In this document: in pieces, positions 13,401 through 24,237 of the stretch
Position numbering within the stretch: the stretch's first letter is position 1
Layout: each line of letters opens with the position of its first letter
Assembly: GCA_014529385.2 (NCBI GenBank)
Contig: CM043944.1
Coordinates: 167,473,740-167,533,739 of the forward strand
Reading direction: 5' to 3'
DNA length: 60,000 nt
From: Adiantum capillus-veneris
Taxonomy: Eukaryota > Streptophyta > Polypodiopsida > Polypodiales > Pteridaceae
The notes under the pieces: generated by a model
Seen by the model: only the letters and a program-made list of their open reading frames with translations
What the model was told of the DNA's origin: nothing
Database searches by the model: none
Translations under genes and position numbers: made by a program

Positions 13401-13809
13401 GCTCCATGATTATGATCTCTGTATCTGGTCTGCCTTGTAAATCTATTACCTTGGCCACTCCATCCTCTTTGATGCTTGTTACAAACTCCCATACTCTTTT
13501 GATGTCCACCCCTGCCGGTATTGCTTCGAAGTAGTTGTGGAGGTCAATTTTCTCCAAGTAGCCGGCCATCTTGCTTTGTACAAACTCGTTGAGTTCTCTC
13601 GGCAGCATTGGTAGCTCTATGACATTGCCTTCATTGTCTTTGAACACTCCCTAGTAGATCTTTAGGTCATTCGACTCTAACAGATCCTCTTGTATCCTGG
13701 TGCTGGTGGGCTTTAGTGTTCCCTCTGGAATCACAAAGGGTTCCACTTCGTCCAAATAATCTTTGATGGTCATTCTTTTCCTCTTTGCCAGTGACTTCGA
13801 GGCTGCCAT
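10403..13809 (-). pseudogene. Element A extra coding block downstream of pol
   Basis: A sense coding block of about 1130 codons between pol and the polypurine tract. It starts at an ATG at 13809 (MAASKSLAKRKR) and ends with TGA at 10403-10405, 7 nt before the tract. In order: a globular N-terminal part (13809-12910; LHNYFEAIPAGVD...VWEFV and MPLGAIATTFTWAM blocks, faintly like the plant-transposon-associated domain of Athila-type downstream ORFs), a charged and Pro-rich part (12859-12260, with PSPQPSPPPSSPPP), a long Glu/Gln/Lys coiled coil (about 12220-11200), and a globular C-terminal part (11140-10403). No signal peptide or membrane segment is visible, so an envelope role is not supported. 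Stops at about 13645 and 13237 and shifts near 12900, 11750-12230 and 11200 break it. Confidence 0.7.
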
Positions 13810-16599
13810 AGATCCTGTTGCACTCAGTAGTACGAAGTTAGCATTTTTTCCATATTAGCTGCGAAACTGAGTTTTACTTATCCAAATGACTTGAAAATTG
13901 AAAATAAAGCTGAAAAGGAACTTGTGAAGCTGTGCATGTGCTCACAGTGCAAATCTGCCCAAAAATTTCCATCTAGACATCCTATGCGTAGGATGTCTTT
14001 TTCATCAGAATTGGTTCATACTTGACATGTAGGTAGTGTAAGGCTCATGGAACATGGCTGTATGCTTGGATTTGAATTTGGATATCAAAAAGTGGATTTT
14101 GGGCTGATTCAGGCTTTAGGTCACAATTTTGGTAGAATGTTCATCATAGGTAGCAATTGATGTCCAACTGGGTTGAAAATTGGTATATGGGCTCATTGCA
14201 CCATGGTATTGGCTCCCATGATGTCATTCCTTGCACAGAAGGCTAAATTTATGCTGGAGACATCCTACACGTAGGATGTCTTTTTCATCAAAATGACATG
14301 AAACTTGTTCTGTGGATTTTCCTTGGCCTATGGAACATGGCCATGTTCTTGGATTTGAATTTGGACAAGATTTGATGCTTGTAAGGCTCTGTGAGGTGTT
14401 TTTGGGCTTCAAAAGTGTATCTTGAGGGTGTTGGGGGTCAAAAGTGATTAGAATGGCTTTAAACTTGATATATGGGCTCTTGATGATGAGGTGATTGGAT
14501 TTGGAATGATAAAACATCCCTTGCATGCCAAAAAGGTCAAATAGACATCCTACGCGTAGGATGTCTATTTCATCATTTTTCCTCCCTGACCACACAGATT
14601 GTTTGCTGATGTGTTGGTGAATGTGTTGTGCAAGTTTCATGGGATTTGGACAAGATTTGGTAGGTTTTTGGCCCATTATTGCCTCTATGCCGTACCTTTG
14701 CGTTTTTTCATGCACACGAGGTCAAACTTAGTCCAAATATGATGAAACTTGGTGTATGGCTTGTAAATGTCATTCAGAACATGTGCATGATAAAAAATAT
14801 TGGAGTTTGTGTCAAAAAGTGCCCTTGAGACATCCTACGCGTAGGATGTCTCCTAGTGATTTTTTTAGTGCTGGTGCTCCCAGTGCTTGCCCTTTGCCCC
14901 CCTAAGTCCCTTTTGAGCATAATTTCAACAAAAAAGTCAAATGGATAGAGTATAACTCCCTATGTGGACTTCAGAGCCTCAGAGCCGTTTTCTAACTTTT
15001 GGGGTGCTTTTTGGGGATGAAATTTCTTGATGTTGGTCTCCATATCTTCCGGATCCCTTGGGGATCTTTGTCGTATGGTTTTTTGTCGACTTTGGCTTCA
15101 CCGGAGCTCCATTTGGCAATTTGTCGCTCTAGAAGCACCCATGGTTGAGTTTACATACCTTTGATGATTTGTGGTGGTCTACCACCATAGGACTTGGTTG
15201 TTGATGGTCTAGGAAAGCCGCTCGTGAAGTTTGGTGGCAAATAGACTTGCGGTTTGACCGCAAGTGCAATTTGACGCTTTGTGTGTCTGATGCCGTTTCT
15301 GAAGTTTAGTGCCGCTTCGGGTCACTTTTGGTCATGCGGGTCATATAGACTTGTCGAGCATGTCAAGATGCTCCTACCCATGAATTTTGGTAGCCTTTGG
15401 TCATCGTTTCTCCGATTTCCCATTTGGTGGCCTCTTGCGGGTTTCTGGGAATTAGGGTTTTTCCCGATGGTTCCCTACTGCCTTTGGACATCCAGGACTG
15501 GTCTCCTAGACTAGGGTAAGCTTCCGATGAAGTCTTGTTGCTTTCGGGTTAGCCGTTAGGCCGCCGTCTCTACTTGTAGGTCTCTACCGCCCGCTTTGTG
15601 TGTGACCCCTACGCTAGTTTTCGCGGCATAATGACAAACATGCGTGAAAAGCTCAAGGTGGTGAGCCTACCTCTCATGTATGGAGCTCGTAGGGTAGTTG
15701 TGCGCATCGTAGAAGCTACTGGAAGGTCGATCCGCTCTAGGTGGCAGAAGCTCTCTCCACAAAGTCAATAGTGAGAATGAACTAAAAATGGGGTGAAAAT
15801 TTCTTATAATGGAGGTCCCCGAACCACTTTTCATGAAATTTGACATGTGCTCCTATCTTCTTGCGAGATGCGGTTTAAGCTCAAAAATTTCTTGATTTGG
15901 ACTCCATTTGCTCTGTTTACCAGAAATTTGGCATTTCGATCAAAACCTGGCCAAAACACGCTTTTCGCTCCAGTCTCATAATTGCACCCCCACTGTACCA
16001 TAGGTTGTCCTATAGTTACTGATTATCACCATATTTTTTGTTTTTCATTATAACTGTTTTTCACCTGCTTTTTGTATTTTTGAAGTTTTTATGCTGAAAA
16101 TTAGCAAAATTAAAAGGAAAATAGCAAATCAAACCCAAAAAATCCCCAAAAATCGTAATAAATCACAAACATCACCGCAACACATTATATACACTCATAT
16201 GCAATTTTTATGGCCAGATTTCTCCGTTTTACCAATATTTTGTCTGAAAAATGGCTATTTCTACTTATATACACACACCTAGGGGCTTGATTTGGCGTTT
16301 GGCCCTATATACCTGTAGCTTCATGCTGTATAAGGGCATATGTACATGGGTTACTCCAGAAAATTTCGCAATCAAACAACAACCCTTAAAATAGTCGAAA
16401 ATCATGCCCTTTTTTGTTGTTTCTGTCATTGGTTCTGCTTTTGAGAGTGCCTCTAGAATGCCTCCCCCCCTCCTAGCCGGAGTCCTCCCGGACGACAAGG
16501 TATTGCCTCGGAGTATGTGCCGTGCATAGGTTGAAACAGTTGTGCTAATGCCTGGCCAATTAATGTGCCCCTACTTTATGCATACTCGGTCAATGCATG
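13810..16599 (-). other. Element A 3' noncoding block
   Basis: No supported gene. 13976-14850 carries four regularly spaced palindromes; the 283-285 bp units share phrases such as TGCTTGGATTTGAATTTGGA and GAAACTTG-x-n-GG. 14900-16000 is more GC-rich without a clear frame, and 16000-16500 is AT-rich. Short open frames here (for example 15281-15514) have no recognisable content. Confidence 0.6.
13976..14850. repeat. Palindrome family 1, 3' array of element A
   Basis: Four copies at 13976-13997, 14259-14280, 14544-14565 and 14829-14850; start-to-start spacing 283, 285 and 285 bp. The half-site is GACATCCTACG followed by its reverse complement, 22 nt in all. Copies 3 and 4 are perfect; copies 1 and 2 each have one transition at a central CpG. 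Three-quarters or more of the DNA between copies no longer aligns well by eye. Confidence 0.92.
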
Positions 16600-17399
16600 G
16601 AAAAATTTATGCTGTGCAAGAGAAGGGAATAAGCAAGTTGCTTATTGGCATTCGTTGTCGAGGTTTACTGCTTTCTTTGCAAGTAACAGTTGTAGCTCTA
16701 CTGCTCTCTGTTTAATTGTCTTTTTTGCAAAAGGAAATTGCTTTGCCGACACTGTTGATGGAGTCGTAGTTGTTTCTAAGGATAGAATTGGTTGGGCCTT
16801 AATGGCAATGGGCCGTATTGCCTTTGCTTGCCATTGGTATTTGTTGGTGCCTGTTATTTTAGATTGTTTGGCACTTTCTTGTTTGCCACAGGTTTGTTTT
16901 TTATTGACATCCACATATGTCGGTTTTCCTTTTTGAAATGCAACTGTCTGCTTTCCGTTGTTGCTTGTACAGAAGGGAGTTCCGTTTGCTTTTGCTTTGG
17001 TATCCAAATGTGAGTGACATTTGGTTTATGGCTAAGTATTTTCTTTGGGATCCATATCTGTTTTATGACCTTGGTTTGTGGTTGAACCATCTACTTTGTT
17101 GGAATTTTGTTGTTGCATTGTTCTTTGTCCGCCATGGCATTTCTATCCTTCCGCATCCATACTTTTTTTTGTTGTGTTGGTAACCTAGATCTTTGCATTG
17201 CGGCCAGTGACTTCATATGTCTGTAATTAGCATGGTTGGCTTTTACCTGATTGGTGGTCTCGGGTATCATTTTGTTCTTTAATGGCATTTGTGCTTTTGA
17301 CTTTGTTTTCAGTGATTGCATGGCTTGCAATTGATCATGCTTGTATTGCTGCGAAAAGCTATCACCTGTTGTTCATGTTCATGTTGAATTTTGAACACT
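16600..17399 (-). pseudogene. Element A Lys-rich tail with IWIPK modules
   Basis: Minus-strand low-complexity coding relic following the second protease. Lys, Gln, Asn and Thr dominate. Modules KQIWIPKK, HIWIPKQK and KKVWMRKD are visible around 17050-17150, in a frame different from the protease, so at least one frameshift lies between. A second frame (17007-16645) is also open and Lys/Thr-rich. Element E has similar YWVPK/IWVPK modules in the same position after integrase. Function unknown; a nucleic-acid-binding tail would fit the charge. Confidence 0.5.
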
Positions 17400-17775
17400 T
17401 TGCTTTCCAATCTATTTGCACATTTTACTCTTTTTGCCAAGGTTACCCCAGCATCATTGGGTGTTGTGTGCTTTCTTCTGTCACCACATAGAATTTGTGT
17501 GGGTAAATATATTGATGTATCTGTACATGCAATATAGTTGATCCCAATGTTTTTAACGAGTGTGATGTGCTACTTTCCAGCACTTGAGGAGTAGGTTGAA
17601 GTTGACCTGTGACTTTGAGCTATTGGTATAATCCGTTAGAGATCAAATTTGCTTGAGCACCCGAATCAAGCAATGCTGTTGATTCAACTTGATTGCTGCC
17701 CATTTTGACCGCAATTATTGGCTCCACTATTTCCTCCTCCAAATTCGTCAGCCGAATGGCATTGATTCTCAATGG
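17400..17775 (-). pseudogene. Element A second retropepsin-like domain, fused behind integrase
   Basis: About 125 codons in one frame continuous with the integrase C-terminus. It has the aspartic protease signature ALLDSGAQANLIS (17639-17680), a middle LKTLGST-x-LHVQIH strand pair, PHKFYVV, and the C-terminal hallmark MLG-x-PWQK-x-n-IDW near 17400-17450, i.e. both ends of a retropepsin fold. TAG at 17620-17622 and TAA stops before PW and after KE break it. It is distinct from the first protease at about 26.7-27.1 kb, whose hallmark is IILGRPF. No RT follows, so it is not the start of another pol. Confidence 0.75.
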
Positions 17776-19551
17776 TGGTCCACTTTGTTGTTGTTGTCGT
17801 AGAAGCCTTCTTTTTGCAATGCGTTCTTGTGCTTCGGCTTGAGCTTCTTCTTGTACTCTCTGTTTTTCCTTCGTTTTTTGTTTTCCTTGATGAATTTGTT
17901 GGAGCATCTCATGTGTGAGTGGTAGATGATACCTCCACACTTGACATCCACTAATCCAGTTTGGCATTTCTTCACCTGCCAATGTAGCAAGCTTGACAGC
18001 TCCACTTTGTGATAGATCACTAATCACAAAAGGTCCCATCCCTCGCTTTTTAAGTTTCTTGGCATGTTGCTTCAAGGTATAAACAAGTACGTAATCACCT
18101 GTTTTGAACTCTTTGGTACGCACATGTTTGTCAAAAAATTCTTTTTGTCTTCTCTTTTTAGCATAGATTGAAGGGACAGCTCGTAAGCATAGTTCATCTC
18201 TCTTTTCAAGATCATCAATTCTGGAAGAGAGCTCATGCCCTGTCCATTCTAAGTTTTTTGCTACTCGTAGAGTTGGAATTAAAAACTCTATGGGTAGTAT
18301 AGCATTTAGGCCAAACACCATGTTGTATGGTGTTGTTCCTATCGATGTTTTGTAAGCTACCTTGTATGCCCATAGTGTTGAGTGTAGCTACTGATCCCAA
18401 TCTGTTCTTGATTCTTACACTATTTTAGTGAGAAACGTGCATAGTGTTTTATTAGTGGCTTCAGCTTGCCCATTGGCCTATGGATGGTATGGTGCGGATT
18501 TCCTATGTATGACCATGAATTCTTCTAGTAGATATTCAATGACTTCATTGAGAAAATGTGTTCCACGGTCACTGACAATTTCTATTGGTAACCCATAACA
18601 TACAAAAACATTCTCATACAAAAATTGTGTTGTGGTTCGTGCATTGGCTTTTTGTGTTGCTTTGGCTTTGACCCATTTTGTGAGATAGTCTCTGGCCACA
18701 ATGATATATTGGGTATGGGTGCGATATGCAGGGGGTGATATAGGTCCCACAAAGTCAATGCCCCATTTTGCAAATGCTCTTGCTCCCATCATTGGCCGTA
18801 ATGGCATCTCATCTTTTTTTATTGGCATCTTGGTGCGTTGACATGCGTCACAACGCTTTACAAACTCTTCAGCATCCATGTGCAATGTAGGCCACCGAAT
18901 TCCTGTGGTTAAGATAATTTTTGTCATCTTATCGCCCGAAAAATGGCCTCCACTTATTCCGCTATGTGCATGTTTTAGAATCAGCAGGTATTCGCTTTCA
19001 CTTGCACAAATTCTATGTTGATTGTCCTTTCCCTGCTTATAGAGTTGGTTCCCAATTAACTGAAAGTCACGAGCTTCCAGCTCTATAGCTTTTTCCTGTG
19101 CTCTTGTGATGTTCTCAGGGAACGTCGTGGTGGTTAAGAAGTCAATGATATATTGACTCCATGCAGGTGCTATGTTTACCTGAAACAAAGTTGCGTGATC
19201 CACTGGTCGTTTGGCACTACATATAGTACAATTGGTAACATAAGAATGTGAGTCCGCATACATAGTTGGCCAATAAACCCCTAACTGTTTCAGTCTCTTT
19301 TGTGTCTTCATTGTTGAACAATGAAATGCACAACCCTGGACATGTGCCTCTTCAAGATAGCACTCGAATTCTTCCGGATTTATACATAATTGTAGGATTA
19401 GGTCCGATCCAAGATGATACAGCCATCCTGCTATCAACTGGAAGTTTTTTGTTTGTCGAATTGTTTGCTGTTGGGATCTACATTCCATATTATCAAACCC
19501 ACTTCCAAAGGAAAGAATGCTAAAAATTTCCAGAGACCATTTGGGTACCAT
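17776..19551 (-). pseudogene. Element A integrase with doubled HHCC domain
   Basis: One minus-strand frame with three stops (around 18478, 18420 and 18390). First HHCC: H-x6-H from 19344 and C-x2-C ending 19219 (EAHVQGCAFH ... NCTIC). A roughly 50-residue linker follows, then a second complete HHCC: H-x6-H from 18966 and C-x2-C ending 18841 (HSGISGGH ... CDAC). The core follows with WGIDFVGP (Asp), VSDRG (Asp) and ANGQAEA (Glu), so D,D,E is preserved, then TTPYNMVFG and a C-terminal domain with KTGDYVLVY and GPFVISDL, running into the second protease. Gypsy integrases normally carry one zinc-binding domain. Confidence 0.88.
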
Positions 19552-20498
19552 TTCAATGTTGAAAAGATAGGCATCTGGTATGTCATCATCTACTCCTTCA
19601 GGAGATTCCCCGTTGTGTATCCTTGAAGGATGATCCGCTCGTAGATGGGTTTACCCTTTTTGACCACCACTGTGAATTCAAATTCTAGCAATATAATAAA
19701 TCAGCGTACGATTCTCCCTGTATTGCAAGGTTTATTTACTAGGTACAAAAGAGCTTAATGATCTGTGAAGAACACAAATTTGTTTGCAAGCAAATAATGC
19801 CGAAATTTCTTTACAGCATAAATCATTCCTAACCCTTCCCGCTTGGTGGTTGTGTAGTTCTTTTTTGCACTGTTTAACTGTCGGCTTGCATAGCAAACCG
19901 GAAAATCCATTGTTCCGTCTCCAGGTTGAGCTAGCATACTTCCAATGGAATATGCTAAAGCATCAATGTGCACATGGAATATCTTTTCCCAATCTGGTGC
20001 CTTTAGTACATGTGCTGATATAAGGTTTTCCTTCAGCTTTTGGAATGAAGTTTCACACTCCTCGGTCCACTCGAAATTGACTAGCAAATGATACAGAGGT
20101 TGTGCGATAACCGCATACATGTATATGAATCTTCGATAATATTTGTAGTGTCTCATGAAGGATTGCACTTGTTTCACATTAGTAGGCCTGGGTAGGTCTA
20201 CAATGACTTTGACTTTGTCTAGGTCTGTGGTCATGCCATTTCTCGAGACAATGTGTCCTAAGATTCGTCCTTGCTTAACCATAAATACACACTTTTTCGG
20301 GTTACGACAGATTCGATATGTCCTGCACTTTTCAAAGACTTGTTGCAAATGGTCAATATGTTCCTCTCGTAGAAGAGAGTGTACACACAGATCATCCATG
20401 TAAATTTCTAAGAATATTCTTAGGTATTCCTTGAATGCGTGAGTCATTAACCTTTGGAAAGTGGTTGGTGCATAAGCTAAGCCAAATGGCATAACTCG
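19552..20498 (-). pseudogene. Element A RT C-terminal half and RNase H
   Basis: Begins at the CATAACTCG duplication with RVMPFGLAYAPTTF, contains the Y-M-D-D catalytic box (20391-20402), then GRILGHIVS, the thumb, and RNase H (VHIDALAYSIG, ASRQLNSA, TTTKREGLGMIYAVKK, FFTDH). A stop at 19752-19754 follows FFTDH. Its N-terminal half lies 4.6 kb away at 25136-25882, on the other side of insertion M. Confidence 0.92.
20490..20498. repeat. 9-bp target-site duplication of insertion M (left)
   Basis: CATAACTCG, repeated at 25136-25144. On the minus strand it is CGAGTTATG, part of the RT codons for R-V-M; one copy belongs to the original gene. Confidence 0.9.
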
Positions 20499-20677
20499 GA
20501 GTCGGAGTCTTACCATACACCGAGCGACATTCTTCGAGAAAACCAAAATTCGAGCGGATATTTATATGACATGGGCGTATGTTTTCCTATGTGGTGCAGT
20601 TTGAGCCCCATCCTCAACATGATGGATTAAGTAGAGGGGGGCATGCCACCTAGGGACCATGTCTATAGTTTTCTTCT

Positions 20678-20681
<4 letters not shown>

Positions 20682-20734
<53 letters not shown>
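20682..20734. repeat. (CT)n microsatellite in M
   Basis: Pure TC run of about 53 nt; another of about 44 nt lies at 20951-20994. Confidence 0.95.
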
Positions 20735-20735
<1 letters not shown>

Positions 20736-20948
20736 ATAGAGCAGTGATCTATGTGTGTTGATTCTCGTCTTCACATCCTTATTCAAGAGACATGACTTGT
20801 GAATCTTTGACCCCAAGATCTATAGGGTGTAGATATGCCGCATGATCTCTGTCTCTCTTCTTGTATCCCCTCACTCTTTCTCTCCTATTGCAAATGCACT
20901 CTCTTCTCTCGTTGACCTTAATACACAAGACTAAGTCTCCTCTCACAT

Positions 20949-20997
<49 letters not shown>

Positions 20998-21386
20998 CTC
21001 ATTCTCATTTTGCACATGTGCTTGTGAATGTAGGCTAAGGTGTAAGCTACTAAGAAAGCAGGGCAAGCTCCAAGGTGTTGTGTGCTGCACAAGCGAGGCA
21101 AGGCGTACATGTGGGTGAGGGTTGTTAGTTAGGTAGAAAAATGAAGGGGAGAGAATCTTTAATATATGCATAGTATCTAACTCTTATAATTGAGAGAGGC
21201 ATGCAATGATGGAATTGAGAAGAGGGAGAATGAGGTCTTGAGAAGCACCATGTGTCAGAAGCCTAATTGTTGAGAAATATTGAATTTTAAAACTCACAAA
21301 AGGGTAAGGTTCTTTGGGATGGTGTCTATTAATCTTTGAGACTCTTAAAATTGTCAGAAGCCTAATTGCTGAGCGCTCTTCTCCAT

Positions 21387-21388
<2 letters not shown>

Positions 21389-21432
<44 letters not shown>

Positions 21433-21439
21433 GAGAGAG
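21389..21439. repeat. (GA)n microsatellite in M
   Basis: About 51 nt with one GGG interruption. It follows a repeated phrase (CAGAAGCCTAATTG at about 21257 and 21355). Confidence 0.93.
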
Positions 21440-21905
21440 TTCATCGTATTCTTGAATGACAAAATCAATGTGTCTTAGGCCCATGTCACACTAGGTCAAG
21501 GAAGCGCAAACCATATGGAGGTGGTATCCAGTCATTTGCAGATGAAAAGGAAAATGTTGGCGTCCACCTCTTGTCAGAGGGTTGGCCTCGCATCCATGAC
21601 CAAGTTCTCCAAGCAACGAACAACATTCAAAAAGTGCATGTGTGAGTTTTAGAGGCATTGAACCCTAATAGATAGCAATTAAGCCAAAGATTTAACCACC
21701 CTGGCTACTCCCACTCAGTAAGAAAAATGTGCAGCTTTTGTTTCCAAGTCGTGTGTGACAAGATCGTTAACAACCATCTGCAAAAAGAGGCTAGGACTGG
21801 CGCCTTAGTGTGACAAGGCACTTAGAAGCCATTCTAATATATGAAAGTGAATGGACCTTTTATAAAAAAACTCTTCGATGTGTATAAAAATGGAAAAGAA
21901 AGAAG

Positions 21906-21908
<3 letters not shown>

Positions 21909-21956
<48 letters not shown>
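21909..21956. repeat. (CT)n microsatellite at left edge of nested inverted repeat
   Basis: Pure CT run of 48 nt, directly outside the left arm at 21950-22251. A GA run (about 23800-23818) lies outside the right arm, so the pair is itself inverted. Confidence 0.93.
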
Positions 21957-21957
<1 letters not shown>

Positions 21958-22299
21958 AATTAAAAAAATCCTCAAAGGGTGTGCACTGACGCCAATACCT
22001 TTGAAAAAATCAATCTCAAAAGCATACGAAATTGTTGTGAGGGTAGATTCAAATAGAAAATTTTACAAAGTGCAAACATTTTTTGCAATTTAACTCTATT
22101 TTCTTAGATTTTCCAAGAAAAAATTTTCCTTCTCCAGCTCCCATCAACCGGATCAATGCTAAGATAAGGCACACTTTTCCTAAACACTGGCCGGTTGCAG
22201 ACGCTTCAAGATAGTTCTTTTTCCAAAACATCGATGAGCATATTGAAGAGTTTTTTTTGGGGGGGGGAGGGGGCAAAACTCACAAAATGTGAGTAAGAA

Positions 22300-23260
22300 T
22301 GAATTAGAGCCGAAAAATTTACAGAGAGAGCCATTTTTCCACGGAGCCATGGCATCATATAACAAAAGCACGAACAATACACAAAAAACATTACAACTGG
22401 CTTTTACAAGGAGCCCCTACCCGACCATAACACCAACAGATAGAAATCAACAACCACTACAGATCCGCATAATAACTAGAAGAAGAACATGCGCATACCA
22501 CAGCAGCCAAAAGAGAAATATAAGATCCTCTAAGCATGTCAAGCACAGGGCGGGGCCCAAGGTCCCCATCACCGATGAGCCTTCTCTGGGAGCCACCACG
22601 GAGGCCTGCTGCCAACGTCGACCACCATGCCCAGGAAGCCATTCCAAATATTGCTGCAAGAAGAAGAAACAAGATGACCTCCATCCCAAAAAAGGAGAGA
22701 CTCATACCAACACCACCAAGTAGAAAAAACCACTTCAAAGCTCCAGCCGACCAAACGAACCAGCAAGGACAACCATCAATCTCTCATGGCAAGGAAGGGC
22801 ACCACACCCATCATCAAGCAAGACAAGGAAGAGGTGCCACTAGTGATCTAGGCATCTGCCACATTAATAGCCCACTCCCTCCAACCCACCTTGCCCCCCA
22901 CAATCACTGCATACAGATCCGAGCACTGTATGCTATCAACCAGCATCAACCACCTGCAAGATAACCAACGGCCCAAATAAGCCAAGTGAAAAGCCTCACA
23001 ATCGTGTTCTCGGTGAAGGTTGCCAACCCAAGAAGCCCTTCTGCATGATATTACGGGCCCTACATTCTAAGGTGGCAAGCTGCACCAACACCCAAGGACC
23101 GACCAAGGACGTAGTAGCCCCCAAACTCCAAAAGCATTTCCTACTCCCCACGCCCAAGCCGCAACCCTTGCACTAGACTTCCTCCGAAGTCGCATGGCCA
23201 CAACGATGGCAACACTTAGCAACATTCCTCACCTGAAGGCGAGCGGCTCCCATGGAGCCT
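22300..23260 (-). other. GC-richer interior of nested element; possible captured gene fragment
   Basis: On the minus strand near 23160-23245 a frame shows a Cys pair pattern, C-x2-C ... C-x2-C about 15 residues apart (KCCHRCGH then CKGCG), followed by about 60 residues free of stops. Base composition differs from the AT-rich surroundings. Mutator-like elements often carry host gene pieces, but I cannot name a source, and short frames here may be chance. Confidence 0.25.
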
Positions 23261-23265
23261 TGGAC

Positions 23266-23431
23266 AAAATAAAAATAAAAGTCTTTGACTTTGAGGAGAG
23301 AGTTTTTTTTTAAAAAAACCCACCCCAAAGATCTGCGCAGGCGAGATCCTTTGGGGTGGGTTTTTTTTTTTTAAACTCTCTCCTTACCTTGTGTTAGTGA
23401 ATTCAAAAGTCAAAGACTTTTATTTAGTTTT
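23266..23431. repeat. Foldback (hairpin) sequence in M
   Basis: Arms AAACCCACCCCAAAGATCT and GATCCTTTGGGGTGGGTTT face each other across about 14 nt, extended by T/A runs and by GGAGAGAG/CTCTCTCC. A further outer pair, AAAAGTCTTTGACTTT (about 23276) and AAAGTCAAAGACTTTT (about 23406), is offset by a 22-nt insertion on the right. The RNA or single-stranded DNA would form a strong hairpin. Confidence 0.85.
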
Positions 23432-23956
23432 TACTCTCTCTCCCTCTCTCTCTCTCTCTCTCTAGTCAATGCAAAAGCCTTTTACTTGTTAAAACTCTTC
23501 AATGTGCACTTCGATGTTTTTTTTATAAAATAAACTATCTCAAAGCGTCTGCACCTGGCCAATGTTCGAGAAAAGTGTGCATCACCTTAGCCTTGAGCCG
23601 GTTGATGGCAAGCGGAGAAGGAAAAAATTCGCTTGACAAATATAAGAAAATAGAGTTAAATTGTTAAAAAAGTCGGCACTTTGCAAAAGTTTCTCTTTGG
23701 ATCTACTCTAAAGCTCTTCAATGTGCTATTAAAAATAAATTCCCTCAAACGGTTTGCGTTGGTGTAGACCCTTTGAGGGATATATTTTTTACTATATAAG
23801 GAGAGAAAGAGAGAGAGCGGAAGCTCGACAAAACGAATGTACTTATTGCTAGAAAAAATTTGTGATTAGCAATTTAGATTCTCACCCTGACCACACACCA
23901 TTATGAGTTGGGTGGAAATGCTTCCTGCACCTACTCATCATAGGGTTTCAGAAGCA

Positions 23957-23960
<4 letters not shown>

Positions 23961-24003
<43 letters not shown>

Positions 24004-24187
24004 GCCTCTCAAAAAAAAAAACAAAACCCTACCCCCAACAATCTTTGCGCTTGATGGTGGTGGCACTACTGGATGTGGATGCGGTGGTGGGCAGCCTTGT
24101 TGCCTTGCTGAGAAGGGGTAGAGTCTTTTTATGTGCAAGATACATCACATGAATTTCCATAGAGTCATCAAAGGCGGGCTACACATT

Positions 24188-24237
<50 letters not shown>

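Larger units (their letters stand above)
21950..23797. mobile_element. Nested long-inverted-repeat element inside M
   Basis: Left arm about 21950-22251, right arm about 23490-23797 in inverted orientation. The inner 215 bp (22038-22251 against 23490-23712) agree at about 80% by eye, including CATCAACCGG, TTTAACTCTATTTTCTTA and CATTGGCC/CACTGGCC blocks; the outer 80 bp are weaker and contain CCTCAAAGGGT. The 1.2-kb interior includes a GC-richer stretch. I found no clear target duplication. Confidence 0.6.

Noticed and set aside
10403-13809. Retroviral envelope gene
   Set aside because: Right position but no signal peptide, transmembrane segment or cysteine pattern; coiled-coil and Pro-rich content suggest something else.
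13976-14850. CRISPR array
   Set aside because: Spacing is about 260 bp, the repeat is a perfect palindrome, and it lies in a plant retroelement without cas genes.
16600-17399. Inserted copia element suggested by WIPK words
   Set aside because: No copia protease, integrase, RT or LTR nearby, and element E has the same words in the same position.
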